Positions 55,792 to 64,000 of a stretch of 64,000 nucleotides of DNA are shown here, piece by piece. The DNA is from Monarcha castaneiventris obscurior. Lineage: Eukaryota; Chordata; Aves; Passeriformes; Monarchidae. The translations under genes and the position numbers were made by a program. Under the pieces are notes generated by a model. It had not been told where the DNA came from. It searched no databases and was given only the letters and a program-made list of their open reading frames with translations. The stretch covers positions 1,984,001-2,048,000 of the forward strand of contig JAMPIT010000437.1 in the NCBI GenBank assembly GCA_026261815.1, in the 5' to 3' direction. Numbering within the stretch: the first letter of the stretch is position 1; the number at the start of each line of letters is the position of its first letter.

Positions 55792-57288
55792 GGAGGCAGA
55801 CCCAGGAATAAATTTGAGGGTTATTCCAGCAGCACCAGCAGGAGTGGCAATGTGCAACCCTCTTACCTGGAGGCTTTTGATTTTAATTCACACCTTCCTG
55901 AACAAAATCGAGCTCAAAGAAGGGAACAGATCCCATCAGCTTTTGAAGAAAGACCTTGAGAGCTTGTGAGGAGAATTAGGAGAAGATGAAAGAGGCAGCG
56001 TGGGAGGTGTTGAGATGGGGATGAACTGCAGGGCACTCCTCTAATTAGTTTAAGGATTTAATATTTCTTCCTATTTATGAACTTCCTGTATAAATCTGTG
56101 CCAACATCTGAGGGTCTAGAGGACTTAATGGAATTTTTACCTTCCTCCCCACCCTCGTTATATTTTTGAGGTCAAAAGGGCACTTTTGCTCCATTTGGGA
56201 CAATGGCTTGTTGTTAGGAATCAGAAGGAATGTTCAGAATGATAAATACCTTGCTTAGAACTTGCTCAGAGAGATCCTTCCCAGCATTTTCTCAGGACTT
56301 CAGAGCTTGAATTCCCAGCTCTCCTCTGGAAGATTGTTCCGTGGTCAGTCGTACCCTGAAGGACAATGAATTTTTCATCGGGTTCTAATTGTTGGGTTTT
56401 TCCTCGAGCTTGAACCATGCCTGATCACCAAACCATGCATCCTGTTGGACTGATTCATGCATGAAAATGCATTTTTAGCTGCATTTGCTTCACTAAATGC
56501 ATTTTTCCCCTTCCTCTGCTTGCCAAAAGCTGCTGCAGACCTGTGCTAAATGTTTTTCCAGGCAGTGGAAACTCTGTGATTATGCATAATTGTGATTAAA
56601 AACCATGATGTTAATGTAATGGGTGTAAAGCCACTGGTTTGATTCGAGGGACCTGAGGGGAAAAATCCTTTGCAAAGAATTGTGGCAGCACTCGTTCGTG
56701 TGCAAGAACCTCATCAAAAATATTGCAGCTAATTACAGCCCGTTTTGGGAGACTCCTACACTGGGATTGTTCAGTTGTACCCTGGGCTGCACTGGGGGTG
56801 GTGCTTTTGTCATTTATTTGTCACGTTTGTGGCAAAATGGTGCATTTTGGGATTCTCAAATGGATCAGGATGTCTCTGCCAAGATAATGCCCACGGAATG
56901 GGACCTTGTCACGGGATAATGGCCCTGCTCCAATGCTGGGGAGGGAAAGCTGGGACATTGATCAGAAATAAACAGCAAAGTGGAGACATTTCTTTTCAAA
57001 GCCAGGAGGCTTTTATCCTGTCAAAACTGTCTATATGATGTTTTATTCCATATTTTTTCCCCTTTACCTGCATCTACACCAAGGGGCTCATGGGCAGGGG
57101 TCTGACATTTTGCTTTAATGGCGCTGCAGGTTTTTGTGTTGCTGAAAAGCCGTGTCCTGGTTGGATCAAAGAACAGATTCCCGTTTTAGGAATGGAAGAT
57201 GCAGCCATTTCATGTTTCTTGGGAAATCCGGGAATCACAGCAAGATTCCTGCTTGTGTGCAAGGAGTACTCAGTTTTCCTTGCTGCTT
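55792..57288. other. Unique non-coding DNA
   Basis: No exon or interspersed repeat recognised. 56230-56410 has a faint resemblance to old LINE sequence but not enough to call. Confidence 0.45.
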
Positions 57289-57340
57289 ATCAAATCAAAT
57301 CAAATCAAATCAAATCAAATCAAATCAAATCAAATCAAAT
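57289..57340. repeat. (ATCAA)n pentanucleotide microsatellite
   Basis: About ten uninterrupted units of atcaa. It lies directly 5' of a CR1 copy. It is likely to be length-variable between individuals. Confidence 0.95.
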
Positions 57341-57375
57341 TGGGAATGGGATCCCATGGGGAGAGGGCAGGGTAG

Positions 57376-57550
57376 GATGGGATATTGGGAAGGAATTCCT
57401 GGCTGTGAGAGGGGTGAGGGGCTGGGATGGAATTCTCAGAAAAGCTGTGGCTGCCCCTGGATCCCTGGCAGTGTCCAAGGCCAGGCTGGATGGGACTTGG
57501 AGCATCCTGGGACAGTGGAAGGTCCCTGCCCATGGCAAATCTTCCAAGAT
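57376..57550 (+). mobile_element. CR1 LINE 3'-end fragment
   Basis: Sense orientation: ggatgggatattgggaagga, attcctggctgtgagagg, gctgtggctgcccctggatc, 'gtgtccaaggccaggctgga', gggacttggagcatcctggg and aaggtccctgcccatggcaa. The last ~40 bases of the CR1 3' end are missing or eroded after 57550. Confidence 0.88.
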
Positions 57551-58419
57551 TTATTGGAGACTGTGATGGAAAAGGGCAGCCCTGAGAGAGACAACCCGAA
57601 AACCCAGCAGGAAGAGACACTTGAGGAGAAAAGCTGAGCAAGGTGAGCTCCAGCAGAGCTTTTGCTGTGCCAGGAGTGCCAGCAGCCCTGGAGAGAGGGG
57701 GCATCTCAAGGCTTGGCCCTGCCCCTTGTCAAGTGATTCCCCTGGAGCTGCTGAGAGCACTCGGGGTTTCACTGATGTGCAAACCGAGGCCGAGAGCGGA
57801 GCTGCAGTGCCCAACAGGAGCTTGCTGGAGTCAGCTTGAGGATCACAGCTTGTTCCAGAGGCTGTTGGATCAGACCCCAGCAGCTGAGAGGTTTTTATTC
57901 ACTCTGTTTGATATGCATCTGCCAGGACTGGTGGAATAATGGGAAGAGGCTCCTTGACCCCAAACTCTGCCGCTGGCAACATCCCTGGGAGGAGAGGGGT
58001 GAACAATTTGCATTTACATGAGGTTTCCACTTCATGAATGCATTAGGCAGCAATTCTGGGTAGATAAGTGGTGGTGAGTGTTTATCTAGCTGGTGTACAT
58101 AGCAAAAGTTACCGATATTGCTGCTGCGAGGAGAAATAAGTGGAGGGAAAATGCAGGAATTTGAGATGTGCCAGCAGCGCTGCCTTTGGGAATAAATTTC
58201 AGCTCATCTGCTACCCAGTTTGGGAAATATTGCCTGATAAACACTGCAGCTCAGACCTCTGCCCCAAACCCACCCTCATTTATCCATGTGGAAAGCAGTG
58301 AATCCAAGGTTTGATCTGGAGGAGAGCTGTGGGTAGGGGGTCTCAGGGTGATTGTCCCTCACTGGGGTCACCTCACCTTGAATCTCGTGAGCAGTTTTGC
58401 AATATAAGAAAGATATTAA
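57551..58419. other. Unique non-coding DNA between CR1 copies
   Basis: No repeat or exon recognised. 'gtttatctagctggtgtaca' near 58081 superficially resembles a miR-9 arm but has no hairpin partner. Confidence 0.45.
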
Positions 58420-58710
58420 AGTGTTGGAGAGTGTCCAGAGGAGGTCAGTGAAGATGGTGAAGGGTTTTGAGGGGAAGCAGGATGAGGAGCAGCTGAGGGC
58501 ACTTGGAATGTTCAGCTGGAGGAGAGGAGACTGAGGGGAAAATCACTGGGGTCTGCAGCATCCTCGTGAGGGGAAGAGCAGGGACAGGCCCTGATCTCTG
58601 CTCTGTGGGGACACAACCTGAGGGAAGGGCTGGAGCTGTGCCTGGGGAGGTTTAGGTTGGATATCAGGAGAAGATCCTTCCCCCAGAGGGTGGTCAGGCA
58701 CTGGAACAGG
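58420..58710 (+). mobile_element. CR1 LINE fragment, internal 3' region
   Basis: Sense orientation: gagagtgtccagaggaggtc, 'gaggagcagctgagggcact', gttcagctggaggagaggag, gtttaggttggatatcagga, cttcccccagagggtggtca and ggcactggaacagg. It covers the region upstream of the 57376/59657-type fragments and stops before the 'gctgcccag' block. Confidence 0.88.
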
Positions 58711-59631
58711 GAAGGAAACAGATATTTTGAATAATTGATTATCGATTGTGCCCACCTCACAGCAATATGGGTGCAGCAGCACAGCACACAACCCCTGCTT
58801 TGTCCTCTTCCAGGCCTGCACAAGCTGAAGAAATAGATTTTATTTTCTCATTAATCAAATATTAATTGCGTGTTTATATTTTGGTGTGGCCTAAAGTGAA
58901 TATTAAAGTGCCCATAAATAAAACATTGCCAACTTTAATACAGGATGGGGTTTTCTCACATTTGTCTTAAATGAGCTCATTACAGTGGAGAAGGTAATAA
59001 ATATTTGATATCAGGGCATGTTAATGAGGTGCTTGCTCGTGAATTCAAAGTGTTTAGCAGAGTTTTCTCTCCCCTTCAAACATGTTATATAGTGCAAACA
59101 TTTTGAATTATTTAATCAGGAGGATCTTTAAGCACTCTGGTGCTGTGTTTAAAAACCTAAACCCACAAAGCCACAGAAGCAATTAATGGCTGCAGCTTCC
59201 CAAACTGACTATAATTTGGTGAATCATATTGTTTGTTTTCAATTCAGGGCTTCCACGGAGGGCTTCCCTGCCTTTGGAGCTCTCCCTGCACACAGTGTGG
59301 CACAGCAGTGGCACTCAGCCCGTGTGGGCACATTTCTAACAGGTTTTATTGGCATTTTACCCTCCTGGGTTGTGTCATCAAGACTGTTTTAACACAGATG
59401 CAAACTGTGGGGTTTAAGTTGTGCAGTTCATCCATATTTCTCACCAGTCACCTCCATGTCCTCATGGAAATGCTGCAGGTGTTGGAGAGCAAAAGTGGAG
59501 ATGGGAGGGTCCAACCTGGTGCAGTTTGGTTTCTCTCCCTGGCACTTCTCTCTGCCTGCCTGGTATGAAATTTATGAATTGTTATAATCTGTGGTGGATT
59601 GGGTCTGTGCAGGCTGTTATAATTACACACA
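58711..59631. other. Unique non-coding DNA
   Basis: No exon or repeat recognised. Short overlapping frames at 59186-59568 have no domain. Confidence 0.45.
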
Positions 59632-59645
59632 ATTATTATTATTAT
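59632..59645. repeat. (ATT)n microsatellite
   Basis: Short ATT run immediately 5' of a CR1 fragment, mirroring the (ATCAA)n next to the copy at 57376. Confidence 0.75.
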
Positions 59646-59656
59646 CGCTGTATTGT

Positions 59657-59852
59657 GGAAGGAATTGTTCCCTGGGAGGGTGGGCAGGCCCTGGCACAGG
59701 GTGCCCAGAGCAGCTGGGGCTGCCCCTGGATCCCTGGCAGTGCCCAAGGCCACGTTTGAGCACCCTGGGACAGTGGAAGGTGTCCCTGCCCATGGCAGGG
59801 GTGGCACTGGATGGGCTTTAAGATCTCTTCTAACCCAAACCACTCCACGAGT
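59657..59852 (+). mobile_element. CR1 LINE 3'-end fragment
   Basis: Sense orientation: tgggagggtgggcaggccct, ggcacagggtgcccagagca, 'gcccctggatccctggcagt', gggacagtggaaggtgtccc, gcccatggcaggggtggcac and gatctcttctaacccaaacc. Very similar to 18540-18757, hence the same subfamily. Ends near ccacgagtctat, a relic of the octamer tail. Confidence 0.9.
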
Positions 59853-62800
59853 CTATAAAAATAAAATACCCCACTAAAAGTGGCAATCCCAAATATTTCT
59901 CCTCACACAATCCCGTAGTTTTCTTTAGCCACTACATTAACAACACACTTTTTTCTCCTTTCTTTTTTCTGCTTTGCATCTCTGTGAGTGAACTTTGAAG
60001 TGCTCCTGGGTTTTGCACTTCCATCAAAGCTTCTGCAGTCAATGCAGAGGTGGGAGCAGCTCTGGAAGGTGTTGATGGTGATACCACACTCGGTGGGCAA
60101 GCCAAGGGCTCAGCAAGAAGCAGCTTCCTTTGTGAGTGGCTTGAGGTTTGTTGGTGGGTATTAAGAGGGGAAGAAGAACTGCAGGAGCTTCAGCAATTAA
60201 TTAAAAGATAAATCTCTGGGTTTTTTTTCTCTGCATGTCTAAATAAAAAGAGTCTCAGAAAGGATGGGATCAAAAATGCTGGAGAATCAACAAAACACTG
60301 CTGGTGTAAATTCCTGGTTTAGTTTGGCTTTAGGAGGAATCACAAGACACAAGTCTCAGGTTGTCATCAAATCCCAATATTTGGAGTCCTCAGGCTGAGC
60401 AGAGCTTTGGGATCAGTAGCTGAGATCCATTTTTCATGTTCACATAGGGACAGAGACCCTCCAGACCAGGCCCAGGTGGAATTTTCTCTGAGGCAACTCC
60501 TCAATTGCAGGTGACATTTGTCCCCTCTGGGTTGGGAATGTGCTGCCTGTGGGTTCATCCCTCCCTCTGGAATTGTGGCAGCTTCCCAGGAGAGAATAGG
60601 GAGCAGGAGAGGGCCCTTACTCAGAAATCCTGGCTGCATCTTCACCTCTCTGTCCCACATGCCTGAGATTCCATCCCTGAGCCTTCCGGGGCTTGCAGGG
60701 CACTCTCCATGATCTGCTCCCTGGGGAATGAATTCCTCAGAGGAAAAGTGGCGAGTCTGATTAAAAAAAAATAAATATAAATTTAAAACCCAGATAATTA
60801 CATGCTAGAAAAAGTGAGAGTGGAAACATTTCTCACCTCCCCCAGCCTTTCCAGAGATCCCTTCATCTGTAATCCTTGCTGCTCCTGGCTTTGAGGGAGG
60901 TGAAAGCTCCTCAGGTTTTTAGCAATCTCCCTTTTTTTTGGACGTTCCTGCTTTGCAGTTCCTTTTTCCTAACTCAGCCATTAGCAAGGAACATGATGTT
61001 TTTGAGGCAGCAGCTCCCGTGGTTTTAGCTGGGAAGAGCCTTTTAGGACAGGTTAGAAGGGTGCTAACAGGGACACCTTTGAGGGCCTGATTTTCAAAAC
61101 ATTCCCACTCTTTCTGACCAAAAGGGAATTGCCAGCTCAGGCCCAGCAGGCAGAAATGGAATTTGTTTTAAAAAGTGGTGCAACCACATCAAGGTTCATC
61201 TCCTTTCCTAATAAAAGGCATTTTTCTCAAATGCTGTTCGAAAATACCTGTTCTGAGTTCCGTGGTTTTCTCCTCCATGGCTCTGTTTCCTTGATGAAGG
61301 AAGATGACCCAAATTATTCAGGATGATATCACATTTATTTTCAACAAAATATCCCAGTGCCGAGCTATTTCAGCAGGCTTAATCTCAGTTTTAAACTTTT
61401 TTTCCCCTCAGGAAATGGCTGCTGAAGCATTTTGTGCAACCCAGACTCGGCTTTTCAACTGCATAAAAGTTAAAATGCAACACTAAACTCAATTAAATAT
61501 TACATTTAAAGCCATTTACACTGAAAACACAGGACTGTGAGGAAGCCAGAGCACCCCTGGAAACTGAGGTGCTGAGGTCTGGGTCAAGATTCCAGAGTCT
61601 TTTCTTCCAGGAGCTGGGATTGGCCCTGGCCTGGGAAATATTCAGGGCTCATCCCAGGAAAACAAGGCCTTGAGTTGCTAAAAATTAAGTATTAGGTTTA
61701 GTCTGGAATGTTTATCAGAACTATAACCAAAAAAAAAACACCCCAAACCCAACAAAACCCAAATGATATTGCAGTGATGAATGGTTTTAATTAGAAGTAG
61801 GTAAAAAACACTTTAAAAACAGATATAATTTCAAGCAGTTTTTGTACTTTAGTGCTCCTGGAAGGAAAAGAGTATTAATTCTTGGAGCAGGAATTGGAGA
61901 AGTAATTTGGCTTGGCTTTAATTTAGTAATGATACAATCTAGCTATAATTAAATGGGAACAAAAAAATCCGGGGAACAAAATTTAGTTAATTTAGGGCCA
62001 AACTTGGTTTGTTCCTCTGTAGTTAATTTGCTCTTTAAATTGGGAAGCATCACCATCCTCAGGTAAAGAGAAGTGCAATCAACAACCCATAAATTCCACA
62101 ATATTGTTTCAGTAGTTTGTGAGGGAAAAAGTGGTGGGAAAATCCTTAAATTAAGCTTATCCTGGATTATTAACTTCCCCTGTAGTCAAGAGGCCTAATT
62201 GTGACAAAAATTGACCCATTCTGATTTAGGTTTTTGACTTAGAGACTTGATCTGCTTTTTTTTTTAATCAGTGGTGCTAGATTTTCATAAATTTGCCTTT
62301 TTTGATTTCCCAGTCCACAAAGATTTTTGATACATTCAGGAACATGAAATCAAATTTCAAAATAATTTGAGAAATCTTCCACAATATCCTTGAAAATAAA
62401 ATTTGAACACTTGGAGAAATCTCATTCAAATTCCTTTCCCTATTAAGTTAGGATGATGCCCGTCCACACCAGACATTTGGTAATGAGGAATTATATTTAT
62501 TAAGTTTTAAAATTGATCTCCAGGAGCAGCAAATGAGTCTCTGCATGCATCTGGATAATTTGACTCTGTCAATATTGATCCCTGCTTTTTGCAGTTGCTG
62601 TTAATCCCTCTGGGAAATGGATTCTCTCTGGGATATTCCCTGAGCAGATGTTGGTTGTTGATTCTACAGTTTTATTCCTGCTATTTTCATTTTCCTGAGG
62701 AGAAGGAGAAACTTCCTTAATCCCAGGTAGAGATAGAAATATAAATGACAGCTAAAAAAAAAAAAATCGGAATTTCCTGTCCTTCTGCAGCTCCTGGAAT

Positions 62801-64000
62801 AGTCCTGGCTGAGGAGGGAGGATAAGCAGGACTGCCTGTGCCTCTTTGAAGTGCTTTATCAGTGCTCTTACAAAATATCAAAGAGGAGACTTATTCCAGG
62901 TAAAAATAGTTCTGATTCCACCCTCCTGGGCTGGATCTGATACAGCTCCCGTGCATCCAGGAGGTGACTTCCTGCATATTCAGGGGGAAAATGGCATTGC
63001 CAGGGATGAAATTGTTTCTGAGGCTGTTTTTAGTTTCTCTGACCGTTTTTCATTTTTAATTTAATTTTGTTCTGAGGGCCACGGGCTCCTCCTTAGCTCC
63101 TGGACTGTATCTCAGTGCTAAACCCCAGTTTTGGTAGTTTAAATTCTACAAATTTTCATGGAACAAAGCTTCATTTTGCATTGGTTGGGAGTGCCTGGAG
63201 TTGCAGATTTTTGAGGCAATACAGCACAAAGTGGCAGCTTCTTGTTTAGTGAAATATTCAGCCCTGCTCATCCTGCTCTGACTTGTTCCATGTTATCTCC
63301 TTGGGTGAATTTGCTTCTTCTGGATGTCCTTTGGAATTACTCATTATTTTATTTATTGTGTTCAAAATTAGGGAAGAAGAGGATCCTATTTCATCTGAAC
63401 AGGCTATTATTAATTATTAATATGTTATTAATGGGCTATTCTTAATTATGGAGAAAAAGGAATTTCTGCAACTGCATTTTCAGATCCCTCCTCCTGGTCA
63501 TTTATAAATGACTTTAGAGTTAGTGTAGAAATACATCTTCAAGAACTTCTGTAAAGAAATCCTCTTTTGTGTCTGTCTTCATTACTGGCTTATCTCTTAT
63601 TTTTATTTTACTGCTCTTTATATTTCATTCCCAATCCTCCATCCATCAAAAATCTTTGTAAATGGCTGAATAAAAAGGGCAAATTTTCCTCCTGTTTAAT
63701 GCAAGCCAGGCTGTGATGGCTGTGACATCTCTTACTAAGAGAGAACAAAGAAACCACTCAGCTCCAAATAATCAAAGTCTGGCTTGTCAGAGTTGGGGTA
63801 TGGGGCCTATTAAAGCTTTATTGCAAAAGCAGTGGTGCTTAAACAAATCTACAGACCTTTGTGGGCCTGGCTCTGCATTGGCACAGTCTTGTTAAAATCA
63901 AATTTCAGTCAAAGATAGCAGAACTGTCTCCAATAAAACTCTAATATGGCATCAAATCAAGGAGTGGGGGGTTTTTTTTATGAGTTGAAAATGCTTTATT
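59853..64000. other. Unique AT-rich non-coding DNA to the window edge
   Basis: No exon, RNA gene or interspersed repeat recognised in 4.1 kb. A-runs at 61729-61738 and 62754-62765 are simple sequence. Open frames are at most about 100 codons. Confidence 0.5.

Noticed and set aside
54799..55857. 352-codon minus-strand frame, the longest in the window.
   Set aside because: It is carried almost wholly by the 55182-55791 minisatellite, whose units lack stops; the peptide cycles through three frame-shifted motifs.
58070..58130. gtttatctagctggtgtaca, similar to part of miR-9.
   Set aside because: The match is partial and no complementary arm forms a hairpin nearby.
59653..59877. Similar 60-75-codon frames at 18542, 34046, 57330, 59653 and elsewhere.
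   Set aside because: They are translations of the untranslated CR1 3' end on either strand.

Overview
The window reads as vertebrate nuclear DNA, most probably from a bird and perhaps a songbird. The main repeat signal is many short CR1-type LINE 3'-end fragments on both strands. The rest are solo LTRs and local tandem repeats. No mammalian-type SINE or L1 and no bacterial gene architecture is visible. The DNA is AT-rich, CpG-poor and full of stop codons. I find no exon chain, promoter with gene, tRNA, rRNA, CRISPR or plasmid/phage feature. It is best described as intergenic or deep-intronic sequence. Nearly all apparent open frames are short chance frames or are explained by repeats.

Layout. 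1-5200: an LTR inserted into an older CR1 with a perfect 6-bp duplication (1572-2512), a 43-bp minisatellite (4338-4509) and an unrelated 438-bp solo LTR on the minus strand (4758-5195). 5200-18500: mostly unique AT-rich DNA, with an 18-bp palindrome (10670), two minus-strand CR1 pieces near 11 kb, a three-copy ~195-bp tandem array (14292-14876) and a CR1 tail at 16.5 kb. 18500-29800: CR1 pieces, including a decayed reverse-transcriptase fragment (19190-19460). The same interval holds a ~100-bp sequence present twice 3.4 kb apart, an RFX X-box-like palindrome, a 9 x 21-bp minisatellite, a TCF/LEF-like palindrome and two CR1 head regions. 29800-48400: unique DNA, several minus-strand CR1 pieces, and two more solo LTRs (37011-37690 and 47730-48408) of the family seen at 1622. 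Between them lie a near-perfect 139-bp triplication (43207-43625) and a long polypyrimidine/poly-T tract (43930-44211). 48400-64000: unique DNA, a 610-bp complex minisatellite (55182-55791), an (ATCAA)n array and three plus-strand CR1 pieces.

Most informative result: three copies of one LTR family (A 739 bp, B 680 bp, C 679 bp) begin TGTTGG and end CCCACA in the orientation I infer as sense. They are flanked by 6-bp repeats (one perfect, two with one mismatch), as expected for class II (ERVK-like) insertions. The 60-bp excess of copy A over C equals two extra 30-bp units of an internal tandem repeat. No new multi-gene system is visible. The regulatory-looking palindromes, the G-quadruplex motifs and one open frame with splice-like flanks are the items I would check next.
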